Below, piece by piece: positions 1-12,390 of a DNA stretch of 64,000 bases. Position 1 is the stretch's first letter, and the number at the start of each line of letters is the position of its first letter. The stretch is taken from the NCBI GenBank assembly GCA_030280995.1, contig JASXTE010000001.1, positions 31,491,700 through 31,555,699 on the forward strand, read 5' to 3'. Made by a program: the position numbers and the translations under genes. The notes beneath the pieces were generated by a model. That model searched no databases. It saw nothing but the letters and a program-made list of their open reading frames with translations, and was not told the origin of the DNA. This stretch comes from Hemileia vastatrix. Lineage: Eukaryota > Basidiomycota > Pucciniomycetes > Pucciniales > Zaghouaniaceae.

Positions 1-3000
1 CTCAGGAGCAGAAGCCTATGATAAACCCACCAGAAGAGCTTCCAAAAGGCTTCAAGATAAAAAAGATGCCATTGCCCCAACAAATAAAGAATCTGTCATC
101 CCACATAAAGGAGTTGAAGGCAGAAAGCTTGATATTAAAGGCAAGGGTAGATGCTTTGTAAGAAAAGGTGAGAAGAACAGATACCTTTCTTCAAGAGAAG
201 AAGAAACCTCTTCCTCCAAGGGATCAAAAACAATTGGCTCCCCAGTCCCAAGAGAAGGTGGAAGTGTCCAAGTGGCAGTGGGACTGGTTGAACACTCAGT
301 GGGACAACCTGTCTAAAAATCAGAATCAATTACCTCAGGCAGGTCCGTCAGGGCCCACCCAGGTCAACCCCACTCCTCCTCACCCCTATCAAGGAGGCAG
401 AAGAAGAAGAAAGCTAAATTTGGTGATACCCAGCAAACCCTGGTGTGTCCCTCTATTGATTCTCAAGTGCCTTTTCTTGTGGCTGACTCTGTTCCTTCAG
501 GTAAATCTGGAAGGGAGGATGAAACCTTGAGACCTATAGAGGCTGGGAGTAGTATACAAATCACTCATGTATCTGATCCTTTACTTTTAATTGCTACCTG
601 AATGATTAATCCTGAAATTTCTGTGATTGATGAAACTCTTGACCCTGAGTTCTATGAGAGTTTGGAAAGTTAATCAGTTTCTTTATTGATAAACACTCCA
701 GATGTAGCAAGTATTAATGATGAGTACTTGAGAGATATTCTTGCCAAACAAAATCATATAATGAACAATATGCAATTGACCCAGAGATATAATAGCTTGT
801 TAACTGATCAGGGTTATCAAGCATTAAGAAGTGAATCACAGAGAGTCTCCGATGAATTGTCTCATTACAAAGCAACCCATGAAAAGAAAGTTGCTTTATG
901 GCAAAATATAAAAAACGATTTGTCTAAACTAAAAGATACTGTATCTGCCTGTTGCCAGGAGGTGGAGATAGATAAGATGAATCTGAAGAGATTTAATGAC
1001 CATTATTCATCTTTTCAAAATAAAACTCAGTTTTCTTTTGCAACTTTCAATGAGAGTTTATCTAGTCTTCCAAGAGTGAAAACAAGACTAACAACCATTG
1101 AAGAAAAATTGAACTCATTGTTGAATGAAATTTCTGTGAAGGAACATATAGTGCAGGATGCTGAAATATTACCTGTGGTTAGTTCATCTAAAGTAAAATT
1201 AAATCCAGAAATACCTGTTGATACCACTGAGTTTCCATCAAAAATTGATGATGCACCAGGATCTTCAACAGAGGGATTGAACAATGAGATTACAGCCCAA
1301 TTGGAGAAGTTACAGCTGCTTCTTACTCAGAAACAAGCTAGTACTAAGGAAACTCCTTCAAATCAAAAGAATTGGCCAAAACTTGACCAATATCCAACAT
1401 TTGATGGTGATTCTTCTTCTGATTGGCAACAATTTATTTGCAGAATTGATAACTTGAAAAACTCTTACAAGCTCCCAGATGAGGAAGTTGTGTCTTAGTT
1501 AATTTCTTTATTTACCAATGTAGCCCTTATGTGGTATGAATCTGTCCTATTAGATGGGAATGATTACTCATGAAAGGATTGGAAGAAATTAATTAAAGCA
1601 CAATTTGGGGGCTCCAAGTTTAGGATAGCTCAACAAAGGCAGTATGAGGAAGCTAAATATAGTTCTTCTACTGATAAACCTATTGAGTTCTTAATGAAAC
1701 TTGTTAAAATCTTAAGAGCTATGGACCCAAAAATGGAGTTTGACTTATGGAAGGACAGGATCCTCTATAAATTACCAATGTCTTTGAGAGACTTGATAGT
1801 GGCTAGGACTGAATTCACCAGAGAACCTTCTTCTTTCATCAATACTTGTAATGAGATTATTCTAAACAACAACTATGATGCCAGAAGATTCATTCCTAGA
1901 ACCACTTGGGAAAACCCCTCAACTTTTCAACAGAAACCTCTGGAAAAGGTTGGTAAGCCTTCTGCCCCTGTTGCACCTAAAAAGTATGCAACAAACACTT
2001 GTTTCAAGTGCAACAAGCCTTGGCAGAAGGGCCATGTTTGTGACAAGAAGATAAATCTTGTAGAACAAACAGAGGAGCATGCTGATGACACAGTAGCACT
2101 GGAGGATACTTCAAGTGAGTGTGCCAGCAATATTTCATATGAATCTCAACAAGAAATCTTGATGCTGGAAGAGGATATCCATTATTTAAATACTATTGAT
2201 ATTGATAATAATTATTTATCTACAGTTGAAGATGCTGAGATAATAAAGAACATTGAGGATAGCTCAATTATTATTACCCCTCTCAAGGCACCAGTCTTGA
2301 TCAATGGAATCAGCATTGAAGTTGTTCTGGATTCTGGAGCTGGAGGAAGTGTAGTATCTGAAAGAGAACTTGCTTCAGTAGATCAAGACTATAAATCAAA
2401 ACTGATCCCTATCATTTCTAAAAATTGGAGAGGGTATGGCTCTGTTTTGTCCCCCATTGGTAAATACAAAGCCACAGTGTTTTTTAAATATAACCATGGA
2501 TTTTTAAGAGCTATTTGTGATTTTTTTGTCATGAAAAATGATAACTTGAGCAATTGGTTTATTTTAGGGAATGATATTTTAACCAAGTATGGCATAAAAT
2601 TGGATCCTTCAAACCAATGTTTCACAATGGGGATGAATGGGAAGAGAAAATTTAAGATTTCCTCCCCTAAAAAATTATTAAAACCAGAATTGAACAAATG
2701 TAATTCTGTGGTTCAATATGAAGGAAGATCTACAAAAGAAATGCATGCCCTTATGTCTGAAATTGACAATGCTTCTTTTGGAGAACAACTTTCTGGTGAG
2801 GATAAAGATTCCATCATTAACTTGATAAAGTCTTTTCCTATGGCCTTTGCTCATGGGTCACATGAACTGGGATTAGTTAAAGAGGAAATGAAACTTTCAT
2901 TGTCTTGCCCATTAACTGATATACCACCTAGTTTAAAGAAGAAGCCTTATCCTGCTTCTCCCACAAAGAGAAAAGATATTGAAGACAATATCTCTACCCT

Positions 3001-5840
3001 TTTGAAAATGAATATTATTGAAAAGGTAGTTGAAACACCTAAATATTGTGTTATCTCACCTGTCCTAATTTCTTATGAGAAGGATAAAGCCAGGTTATGT
3101 GGTGATTATAGAGCATTGAACAATTATAATGTTGATGATATCTACCCTTTACCTAGAATTAGCTCTATACATGCTACTTTACAGGGAGCTAAATATATCA
3201 GCTGTTTGGATGGTAACAAAGGATATCACCAGGTACCTGTTGAGAAAAATTCTCAGAATTTTCTGATGATTGCTACTCATATGGGTATTTATAAGTATAT
3301 TAGGATGCCTTTTGGCCCTAAAAATGCCCCTTCAGTTTTCCAAAAAGTCATGGATAACACATTCCATCAAGAAATAATTGAAGGATGGCTGATGGTTTAT
3401 ATTGATGATATCATTATATTCTGAAAAACATTTGAGGAACATCTTAACCACCTGTGTAAAGTTTTCCAGAAAATGGATGAAATAAATATGACACTTGCCT
3501 TGAAGAAATGTAAATTTGGTTTCCATTCTTTAAAAGTTCTTGGTCATGTTGTTTCAGGCTTACAGATATGTGTTGACTAAAACAAAGTGGCAGCCATACA
3601 ACAGGTGAAGGCTCCTACTACAGTTAGAGAGCTACAGAGTTTTTTGGGAATGTGTGGATACTATAGACAGTATATTAAAAATTACCAAGTCATAGCTTTA
3701 CCGCTTATCCAATTAACTAGAAAGGATGTTGCTTTTGTCTGGAATAGTGAAAGACAAAGAGCCTTTGACACTATGAAACACTGTTTGATGTCAGCACCAA
3801 TTCTTGCTTTACCTGACTTTAATCAACCATTTGTTTTGTACACTGATGCCAGTTTCATTGGTCTTGGTGCTGCCCTCCATCAAAAAAAAGTGATAAATGA
3901 TAAAGTTTCAGAAGTAGTAATTTGTTATATTTCAAGAACCTTGAGAAATAGTGAATTGAAATATGGTGCTACTCAACTGGAATGTTTAGCTGTAGTGTGG
4001 GCCCTAGAAAAGCTTCATTATTACCTAGATGACCAGAAATTTGAACTTGTCACTGACTGCAGTGCAGTTAAATCCCTTTTAAACTTGAAAACACCAAACA
4101 GACATATGTTCAGATGGCAGTTGGCTGTTCAAGAATACAGAGGGAGAATGACAATTATTCATAGGGCTGGTATTTTTCACTCAAATGTGGATATGTTATC
4201 TAGGTTACCTTTACCAAATAATGACTCTAATCCTGCATATGATCCTGAAGATGAAATTATTGATATACATGGGATATATGTGGTTGATATGGAGGAAGAG
4301 CTATTACAGCTTATTCTGGATTCATATGATAAGGACACTGACTGGAAAAAGTTATGCACCATATTAAATGATCCAAAGAATGCTTCAATACAAGCATTAA
4401 TTAAAACCCTTCCACCAAAGTACCAAAAAGCTTTGGAAAAAGGTAAATTTTCAATTGATGAAGGATATCTATGTTATAGAAGAAAGTTGAGTAATGTCAT
4501 TGTTATTCCTCCTTCTATGAAAGAAATCATCTTGAAAATTCGTCATGATGACATATTAGCTGGACATTTTGATCTTGAAAAAACAATGATCAGAATTAAG
4601 AACACTTCTTGGTGGGTTAATATGTCTGAAGACACAAAATTATATGTTGAGTCTTGTGATTCTTGCCAAAAATCAAAAAGATTAACTGGTAAAAGAGCAG
4701 GATTAATGCAACATATTGAACCTCCTGATGCACCATGGCAGATAATAAACATGTATTTTGTAACAGGATTACCTATTGCTGGTAAAGACAGTTATAACTC
4801 TTGTTGGGTTATTGTGGACAGATTCACAAAAATGTGTAAATTTATCCCTACTCACAAGGATGTTTCCACTAAAGAATTAGCTTTCTTATGGTGGTCTCAT
4901 ATGTTTAATACTGCTGGTTTTCCTAAAGCCATAATCTCTGACAGAGACCCTAAATTTACTTCTGAATTTTGGATGTCTCTGATGGATGTTTGTGGTTGTG
5001 ATCTGAAACTTTCTACTGCCCATCACCCTCAGACTGATGGTTTAGCTGAAAGAATGATTCAGACTTTAGAGGACATGATAAGAAGATATTGTGCCTTTGG
5101 CCTTGAGTATAAAGGTAATGACAGATTCACTCATGATTGGGTTACCTTACTTCCTGGGTTAGAATTTGCTTATAATAGCACTGTTCATTCTGTTACTCAA
5201 AGAAAGCCTTTTGAGCTCTGACTTGGATATGTTCCAAATACTCCTGCCCAAATTCTCAATAACAAAATACCTAAATTGGATATACATCCTGGTGTAAAAT
5301 CTTTTCTTCAAATGCAACAACTATGTAGAAATCATGCTCAAAAATGTATTGAAAAATCATTTGAATACAAGAAGAAAAGATGGGACAAATCCCATAAAGA
5401 ATGCACTTTTAAAAAGGGTGATGAAGTGTTGATTTCTACAGTCCACTTCAACTTACAAGGTAATAACAAATTGAAAGATCCATTTTTTGGTCCATTTGTT
5501 GTCAGAAGAATGATTGGAGATAATGCAGTTCAGGTTATTCTGTATTTTCCATATGACAGAAAACATCCTGTTTTTCCAATATCTCTTTTGAAACCTTACA
5601 CATCCAATAGTGATTTATTTCCAAAAAGGAGGGGAAGACCAAAGAAAATCCCAAATGAAATCACTGAAACAGCAGAAATTGAAAAAATTCTAAATGACAG
5701 AATAGTCACTGCTGAAAAAGGTACAGAATACTTATTGAGATTCAAGAATAAATCATCTGAATATGATTCTTGGATATCTGGGAAGGAGATATCTAATCTT
5801 CCTACTCTACTAAAAAAGTAATAAAAAGAAAAAATCATAG
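1..5840 (+). pseudogene. E1 gag-pol polyprotein, broken
   Basis: Retrotransposon Gag-Pol, lacking the first ~70 residues. Seen in order: Ser-rich N-terminal gag; a helical region; the capsid-like block with YPTFDGDSSSDW (about 1391-1426); CCHC knuckle CFKCNKPWQKGHVC (about 2002-2043); protease DSGAGG (about 2332); RT with YIDD (about 3400); RNase H starting LYTDAS (about 3835); integrase HHCC finger and catalytic D, D, E (SDRDPKFTSEFW, HHPQTDGLAERM); and a chromodomain-like tail (about 5670-5821). Lesions seen: a gag-frame stop near 314, and stops at 1496 (TAG), 1571 (TGA), 3422 (TGA), 3578 (TAA), 5219 (TGA) and 5819 (TAA). Each falls where copy A or E2 has a sense codon, so these are decay, not a recoding site. 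The natural end is the TAG at 5838. Confidence 0.93.
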
Positions 5841-5862
5841 CATTTTTTTTATTATTATTTTT

Positions 5863-5874
5863 AGAGTGAGGGAG
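5863..5874 (+). other. Polypurine tract of E1
   Basis: The purine run AGAGTGAGGGAG lies directly before the LTR start TGTCAG. The same 12 bases precede the 3' LTRs of A (55726) and E3 (63056). This placement and composition are those of the plus-strand primer of LTR retrotransposons. Confidence 0.85.
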
Positions 5875-6672
5875 TGTCAGCCAGGCTACTAGACTTACCT
5901 GGTAAAATAATTAATTATTTTACTGAGTTGAAGCCACGCCTTTCTTCTTAATAATAATTATTTATTTATTTAATTAAGTAGTACTTACAATTAACTAAGT
6001 TAAGTACAATAAGTAGTATAAATAAATAATATAAATAAAATGTCCCTTACAATTTTACTCCCTAACACCGTGCTCAAAAGTATATGTCAAAGGGAATAAA
6101 ATTAATAATAAATTTATAATATAAAAACTTTAAAACAATTATATTACCTCAGTGAGAGATCTGTAATCCCTTGAAAGTAATATAATTGATTATTTATTGT
6201 GTAATAATTGTGACAGTCCAAGGAATTCAAAATTTGTTGCTAATAAATTTGATGCCCTTGTTGACATACTAATTTATTACTTTCTTATGTCATTTATGTA
6301 CTCCTTTTTCTTGTCATTCTTTTCTCTCACACTCACAGTAGACGGTGTAAATTCCTTACATTTTATTTTCTCATATTTTGCCTATAAAAGGCCTCTGATT
6401 TTGTGCTTTTCAATCCATTCTTTTATCACCTTACTTTTATTACCACGTATTACAACACAAAACTTATATTTTATATTTTATCACATTAGTATTTACAATA
6501 GCGTAATTCTAATCAATAGACTATAACAATATTAAAAATCTACCTCTTTTATTTGAGTAATAAATCACTTAGATTAAGAAATAAGTACAAATCTTTGAGA
6601 GTCCATTTAAAACCTTTAAAATACTTGAAAAACTCCGTACCAAATCTTCTAGACCAAAAGCGTACCTTGACA
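5875..6672 (+). repeat. 3' LTR of E1 (LTR type 2)
   Basis: A 798-bp LTR from TGTCAGCC to CCTTGACA. It carries a TATA module at 6380-6395 and the near-terminal block CTTCTAGACC shared by all Gypsy LTRs here. It matches the E3 LTR (63068-63893) and the reversed copy at 34708-35507. ORFs inside it (for example 6197-6526) are not conserved and are not genes. Confidence 0.9.
6380..6395 (+). promoter_or_regulatory. LTR TATA module (E1)
   Basis: GCCTATAAAAGGCCTC. The TATAAAAG core sits inside a GGCCT/AGGCC-like inverted repeat. It is the likely Pol II core promoter of the LTR and recurs in every full LTR in the window. Confidence 0.7.
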
Positions 6673-7212
6673 AAAACCCTCCTGAAACGCTCCCCAACCT
6701 TCTAAAACAGAGGCGGGCGGGCCGCCCGACGTCAGAGGTGCCTGCTGAAGCGGCCCAGCCTCCCTGAAGCCAGAAAACCAATAAAAACAACTAATCTACT
6801 TAGAAAAATTAGCTACAACTACTAAAACCTTTAAAACACGGAATTTCACTATAACAGCATTGAGACATGAAATATAGAGAAAAATTAGCTCTATCCAATA
6901 TTACTAAGCACTTAATCCTAAGACTTAAGGTTAGCCCGTAAAACACGAAAAACAAAATTAAACAGCAATCTTTTATAAATGAAAAATGAGGAAATGACCC
7001 CTTAAAACTTAGAATATGAAAAATGTCTTGAAGACATAAAATATAGAGAAAAACTGGGGCTATCCAATGATAGTACCCACATACCCGCAGACCCAATATC
7101 CACAAAATAAAACCAGAAAAATACCCAATTCCTTAACAGATGTCAATTAAGACATGCACAAACAGCGCCAAATCACGCAACAAAGGCCCCTGCCAATGTT
7201 GGAAGACCACAC
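6673..7212. other. Spacer with diverged duplication and GC-rich patch
   Basis: No gene is seen. A GC-rich island (about 6709-6775) stands out in this AT-rich DNA. A block containing ATATAGAGAAAAA and CTATCCAAT occurs twice (about 6865-6905 and 7040-7075), so the stretch contains a decayed direct duplication of about 170 bp. It could be the remnant of an element flanked by the two LTR pieces at 5875-6672 and 7213-7526. Confidence 0.5.
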
Positions 7213-7526
7213 TGCATATTTTATTCCCTCATGTTTTGCCTATAAAAGGCCTCTTACTTTGTGCTTTTCAGAACATTCCTTTATCAATTACTTATTATTA
7301 CAATTACAATACAATACTTATTTCTATATTTTATAAGCTTAGTATTTACAACAGCGTAATTCTAATCTATAAATTATACTAATATTTAAAACCTACCTCT
7401 TATACTTGAGCAAATAAATCAATTTGATTAGGAAAATACATACTTTACTTTGAGAGTTCATTAAATCCCCAATTTTCCTCATATAAACCTCGAATAAACT
7501 TCTAGACCCAAAAGGACCCCTTGACA
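7213..7526 (+). repeat. LTR type 2, 3' fragment
   Basis: Matches the TATA-to-end portion of the E1 LTR: the TATA module is at 7238-7253 and the end is CTTCTAGACCC...CCTTGACA at 7526. The upstream U3 part is absent, so this is a truncated LTR. Confidence 0.85.
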
Positions 7527-7535
7527 TAGGTTGTT

Positions 7536-7566
7536 ATCCTTCATGCCCCTTGCTGGGTGAGATTGA
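7536..7566 (+). mobile_element. Severely 5'-truncated LINE 3' end
   Basis: The stretch TGCCCCTTGCTGGGTGAGAT matches the 3' end of the LINE at 10570-16850 (TGCCCCTTGTTGGGTGAGAT, about 16818-16837) and is followed at once by the A-rich array. Only about 25-30 bp of LINE sequence remain, the form expected of a heavily truncated target-primed insertion. Confidence 0.7.
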
Positions 7567-7569
7567 AAG

Positions 7570-7925
7570 GAATAAAAATAAAAATAAAAATAAAAATAAA
7601 AATAAAAATAAAAATAAAAATAAAAATAAAAATAAAAATAAAAATAAAAATAAAAATAAAAATAAAAATAAAAATAAAAATAAAAATAAAAATAAAAATA
7701 AAAATAAAAATAAAAATAAAAATAAAAATAAAAATAAAAATAAAAATAAAAATAAAAATAAAAATAAAAATAAAAATAAAAATAAAAATAAAAATAAAAA
7801 TAAAAATAAAAATAAAAATAAAAATAAAAATAAAAATAAAAATAAAAATAAAAATAAAAATAAAAATAAAAATAAAAATAAAAATAAAAATAAAAATAAA
7901 AATAAAAATAAAAATAAAAATAAGA
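7570..7925 (+). repeat. (TAAAAA)n hexanucleotide array
   Basis: About 58-59 nearly perfect copies of a TAAAAA hexamer, degenerating at 7921 (TAAGAAAAAT). Open frames through it on both strands encode only NK, IK, FL or FI dipeptide-like runs and are artefacts. It starts exactly where the truncated LINE end stops, so it is best read as that LINE's tail, possibly expanded by slippage. A related short TTTTA run follows at 7965-8000. Confidence 0.97.
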
Positions 7926-8132
7926 AAAATGAAAAAAGTGGCTGCATAGAAGAAGATGTTATTCACTTTATTTTATTTTATTATTTTATTTTATTTATTT
8001 TTTTGGTGCAAACCTGAGTCAAACTTAATACACATTATATATAGCTACCCCTTTTTTTCGCATACTGTGTCCAAGCTTTTTTAATCACATTCTTTTTTTT
8101 TTGAAAAAAACAAAAACAAAACAAAACAAAAT

Positions 8133-9631
8133 TTAAACTTGATTCTGATTATCTTCCAAACAAAATCCTTTATTAAGATGAAAAATTAAACGTTCAACCT
8201 CGTTTCTCAATTCTGCATCTAAATAATCTAGCGGTATGTCCCAACGATCTTTACCAAATGGATCTTCACATATCCGTGCTAAGGCTTCAATGCCTGAGTT
8301 ATTACAATCCACTTTAATGTTAAAAAGTTTATATTTCAGAGTTTATTGAGTTATATACACTCACCAAACAATGTGAAGGCGACCAACGTGACGATTGGAA
8401 TTAATGGCCATCGTAGCTCTAAAATCAATGTAAGGAAATCAGTTAGCTGACTTGCTAGCACACACACACATATATATATATATAAACTTTTGAACAAACC
8501 TGAGGCTAAAGTCAAGGGCAGAGCCATAAGATACAATGTTGTGCATTGTTTCATGTGAACCCTGTAGCATTTTGGTGTTTTTATTGTTTTCAGCTTTTCC
8601 ATTTCTGTGAATATGTCACACATTGAGTGGACTCCTTGAGATAAGTTGTTTTCACCAGAGGGACCAATACTCTCAAGATATCCTTTTTCTTTACAACGCG
8701 CCAACAATAAATAAATCTGATGGGAAATTACTATCGGTAAAGGAATAGAAGGTTTTTCAAGTTTTCCATCAACATCAATCAGACAAGCTTGTGCTGCAGG
8801 TGGATGAGCTGAAGACATTAAACTCATCAATCCTTGATTTTTCATTTCTGTAGATCTAGAAGCTAAAACTGAGCCGATCTGGCGATGCTGCTTCTTATTC
8901 TGATCAATTGTGGTACGCAAATGCTCTTCTTGAGTGACTGATCCACCACTTTCTGAACGTGGTCTTTGAAGGGTTTGTTCTTGTTCTGTTAAGATTTGAG
9001 TAGAAGGAATGCATTGAATGGTGGGTGTTATTAAAGAAGAAGTAGATTCCTGGTAGAAGTGGCGAGGTAAAAGCGAACGCAAATCATCGTAATTCACTCC
9101 ATACTGATTTCTAACATGCCTTTTTGTAGCAACTACGAAAGCCACCAGTAATCTTAAACAAGTCGCTTTAAGTTCTACCTCTTCTTTTATAAGATTCAAA
9201 TTGGTTTCTGAATTTGAGATATCCTCATAGCTTGGGGCATGAAATGAAATCCAATAAGTTAGACTGAGATTTCTAACTTGAGAGTGTAACGCAATGGAAA
9301 GTTTGCGAGCTTCATCCCACCGACCAAACGCAGTCCCATTACGAAAAACGAGCATCAATCCTACTACAACTGATAGAAGGGGAACCACTGAGTTTGGTAA
9401 TCTGAAGTCTTCATGCCCAACAATGTTGATGAGAGCAATAAGTGTCGACCACAGAGTCATAACGAGGACAGGCTTCCAAATATTCAACAGTGTCTGTAAA
9501 TAATGATCAGACATTTTTTTCTAAAAATGAGAATCTGATGAAAAGAAATTTGATTAAAACATTTTCTTGCACTCACTGAACCCTTTAAGCTAAAGACCTG
9601 CGAGTAAGAAATTTACATAATTACATGTTAG

Positions 9632-9673
<42 letters not shown>

Positions 9674-9809
9674 GATTAATAATTTAACCTACATCTTTAA
9701 ACCATGATACTTTTGCTTTCAATTTGGATAACTCAGAATTTTCATCTTCCAAGCGAATCAATTCTTGAAGTGATTGCCCTAGCCGCTGGGGAGATGTGTC
9801 CACGACCAT
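8133..9809 (-). CDS. Bestrophin-like (UPF0187) membrane channel, five exons
   Basis: Predicted anion channel of the bestrophin/RFP-TM family, acting in a membrane. Exons (minus strand): 9809-9693, 9597-9577, 9493-8500, 8418-8365, 8293-8133. All introns (95, 83, 81 and 71 bp) are GT-AG and the phases join cleanly to 448 codons plus stop. The start is the first ATG after an in-frame stop. Seen: a membrane segment at residues 54-71, a second at 82-96 running into FRNGTAFGRWDEAR (the family's LVFR.N.A..R signature), and a C-terminal membrane pair ending in GIEA and DPFGKDRWDIPLD, which match the conserved bestrophin C-terminal motif. The intronless reading loses the GIE...NPFG-type end, so the splices are well supported. 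Odd points are a 21-nt second exon and a low-complexity linker of about 90 residues (QRPRSESGG region). It is the only intact host-like gene here. Its exact ion specificity cannot be read from the sequence. Confidence 0.9.
9634..9672. repeat. (TA)n microsatellite inside bestrophin intron 1
   Basis: An uninterrupted TA run of about 38 bp lies inside the first intron of the bestrophin-like gene (9598-9692). A shorter CA/TA run lies in intron 3 (about 8460-8484). Both introns keep GT and AG ends. Confidence 0.95.
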
Positions 9810-10569
9810 TTGGTTGAGTTATAGACAGCGATTTATTTGGTAATAACGATGAAATCAAAACTGTTTACAGATAAGTAGACAAGAAATTCAAATGTGAGAT
9901 GATGATTATTAAATGATTGCTAATTATTTAAAAGAATTTCTAACTATACAAATGAGTTCTTCTAACCATATCGTGTGACTAATTATAGGAATTTGTGGTA
10001 ACGAAAATATATTCGACGATCAGTGAAAGCAAAATTAAGAGAAAAATTGTGGATTTTTGTTTACTGATTAATATTCTTCAAAGATTTAAACAGACACACA
10101 CAACATCGTCATAGTTATTTCATCCTTCGCGCTCAAAATCGAGAAAATCTTTCACATCAACTAAGGTAACTAATAACTGTGGTACAATTAATAACACAGA
10201 GTCATATGAAGAAAAAATAATCTCTAAAAATTAAACATACTGAATAAATGAAAAAAATATGAAACACGCTGACAGATTTTCATGGGTATTTTATTTTATT
10301 TTATTTTTGACAACCAAGGGTGTGTTCGCCGGTTGATATAAAAAACAGAACAAGTTTTGAGAATTGCTCGTGACATAAATATTACGCAGGGTAACTTAAG
10401 CTAACAATTGGACTAGATGACACTAGATTGTATAGTAATAAAAGGCTGCTAAATTTAAGTTGAAATTAGTAGTGCTCTACAACCGAATCCTAAACCCCCA
10501 GAAGTAAAGCTGAAAATTAACTAAAATTGCCTGATTATCTCTTCAGATCTGTTTATTTTTATTTTAGGG
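9810..10569. other. Upstream region of bestrophin-like gene
   Basis: AT-rich intergenic DNA between the divergent bestrophin-like gene and the LINE. It presumably holds the gene's promoter, but I see no clear TATA box or other regulatory motif. A short TTTTATTTTA run lies near 10288-10306. No conserved ORF. Confidence 0.5.
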
Positions 10570-10701
10570 CAGTGATCCGGCGACAACCTTGAATTGCTTC
10601 GGCAACAATTCAAATGATGTCATATACTATCACTTCCACTCATGTTTGTTACGCTACACGGCGTAACAAATGTGTAACGGCAACATAACGGTTGCGTAAC
10701 C

Positions 10702-12390
10702 ATGGATCTTGACTCCAACGACCATGATGTGCATATGCACGCGTCCGAACCCGCGCCTGATTTTCTCGCGTCCTTGCCTCCTCTCCCGCCTGATCCAGCC
10801 TCCGAGCACACCTCCCCTCCTCCTCCCCTCCAATTTGACCCTGATTCAGTCTACATAGCCCCTCCCGCCCCCTCTCCTCCCCCTGGTCCTACGAGATACC
10901 CTGCTGCTAAGAAACATCAGTACTTGTCGCCATCCATGAGGTGCCCTCCCCTTTCACAGCTGTCTATGGACAAGGCCAGGTTACAGCACCCTGAGCTATT
11001 CCTCCCCCCACAAAGCTCGGCGTGCTCAGATGGAAGCGCCACCCCTTCCCCTCCCATTGAGGCCCTCTCTGTCCACCCAAGAAGCCTCACTGAATGACTC
11101 CATCCATAATCCAGCCAGCCCATTTGCTGGATTTGGCTTATCCACTGCTCCCCAAATTCCCCTCCCATCCTCCATTGATCCCAATACCCCTGCAGCCTGA
11201 ATTTTTTGCCTTGTGGGAATGGAAAGGGCCAACAACCCTCATGCACTGGTCTCCTGCCTCAACACTTTACTTGGCACCATTAGAAACCCCCCAAGAAATG
11301 GCTCCCACATTACCATACATACTGCCACCATTGTGGACATTTGTGCCTTGGCTTCTACCCTGGCCCCACTTGCTTCCCACTTAACGTTCAACAATGAAAC
11401 CTCCCCCCATCTGCCAAGTCAATCAATGACAAGCTCAATGCTCTTCTCTCCTCCCTCCCTCCTCAAGGCACCTCCTCTCGCCCCTCCCCTCCCTCAAGCT
11501 CCTCTGCCCCCTCTTGTCCAACCTTTGCCAAAGCCACAGCTTCTGGACTCCCCTCTCAAACTCAAAAACAACAACCCTCTCATTCCCATTTTTCCCTCCC
11601 CTCTTCCACTATCAAACAAACCAATCCTACCTCCCCAGTCCTCAAGGACTTTCCCAACCCCAAGCTTTTATCATTCATAAACAACCATCTCATCACCAAA
11701 AGAATCTCCAATCCCAAAACCAATTCTATCAATATGTTGTCCATCATAAGTCCAACAACCTTGAAATCATTGTTGCCTCCAAAGAAGAGCACCTCATTCT
11801 CATCAACTCCTGGAAAGAATGGATACCTCAAGGGATGATTTACAAGCCCCCTACCTTTCCTGTAGTAACACACAGGGTCACAACTTACAATGATTTGAAT
11901 GACCAGGTGTGTCTCAATTCCCTCATCAAAGACAACCCAATCTCCCTCAAATCTCTTTACTGTGTCTCCTGGCTCAGAGGCCTAGAGGTGAGGGCTGGGA
12001 AAAATCATTCCTTGGTAGTCTTACACCTTTTTGGCTCAAAAGATGCAGAATCCCTTTCCTCTCCTCTTCCCCCCACCCCCTCTTCATTGAAGGCCAGGTT
12101 AGACACACCAAAGTAGTCAATAGAGAGAGAAGCACCTGTTTCCAATGCTGGGGCAAGGGCCATCTCTCTATTCACTGTTCCCTCCCCCCTCACTGCTCTA
12201 ATTGCACTGGTCATCATAACTCAAAAGCCTGCAAAGCTCAAACATTGCCCTCCCCTGTTTGTTTCCATTGTGTGGACGCCCTTCCACATGTTCATCCACT
12301 TAAGAACTCTGAAACTTCTCCCTTGTCTCTCATTGAAAATCCCTTGACTGCTCCTTCCATCTTTTACCTCCCCCACAACCTTAACCCATG
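10702..12390 (+). pseudogene. LINE ORF1 (Gag-like, zinc knuckles), broken
   Basis: An RNA-binding Gag-like protein of the LINE. It starts at the ATG in ACCATGGATC and has a long Pro/Ser-rich N-terminus (10702-11097), then a region split over frames (11094-11880). The more conserved middle contains VVTHRV and VSWLRGLEVR-like sequence (11860-12010). Two C-terminal zinc knuckles follow: CFQCWGKGHLSIHC, a canonical CX2CX4HX4C at about 12137-12178, then CSNCTGHHNSKAC. At least two frameshifts and one in-frame stop break it. ORF2 begins almost directly after it. Confidence 0.8.

Larger units (their letters stand above)
1..6672 (+). mobile_element. Ty3/Gypsy chromovirus E1, 5' end outside window
   Basis: The 3' part of an LTR retrotransposon. 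It enters the window inside gag, runs through protease, RT, RNase H, integrase and chromodomain-like segment, then a polypurine tract and a 798-bp 3' LTR starting TGTCAG and ending TTGACA. It is closest to E3 (57970-63893): the two share the same LTR type and nearly the same pol. It is more distant from E2 and A. The 5' LTR and leader are not in the window, so neither TSD nor LTR divergence can be assessed. Confidence 0.95.

Noticed and set aside
7534..8017. Open frames of 130-155 codons on both strands over the A-rich array
   Set aside because: They encode only two-residue repeats (NK, IK, FL, FI) dictated by the TAAAAA hexamer. The array has no stop codons in several frames by composition.
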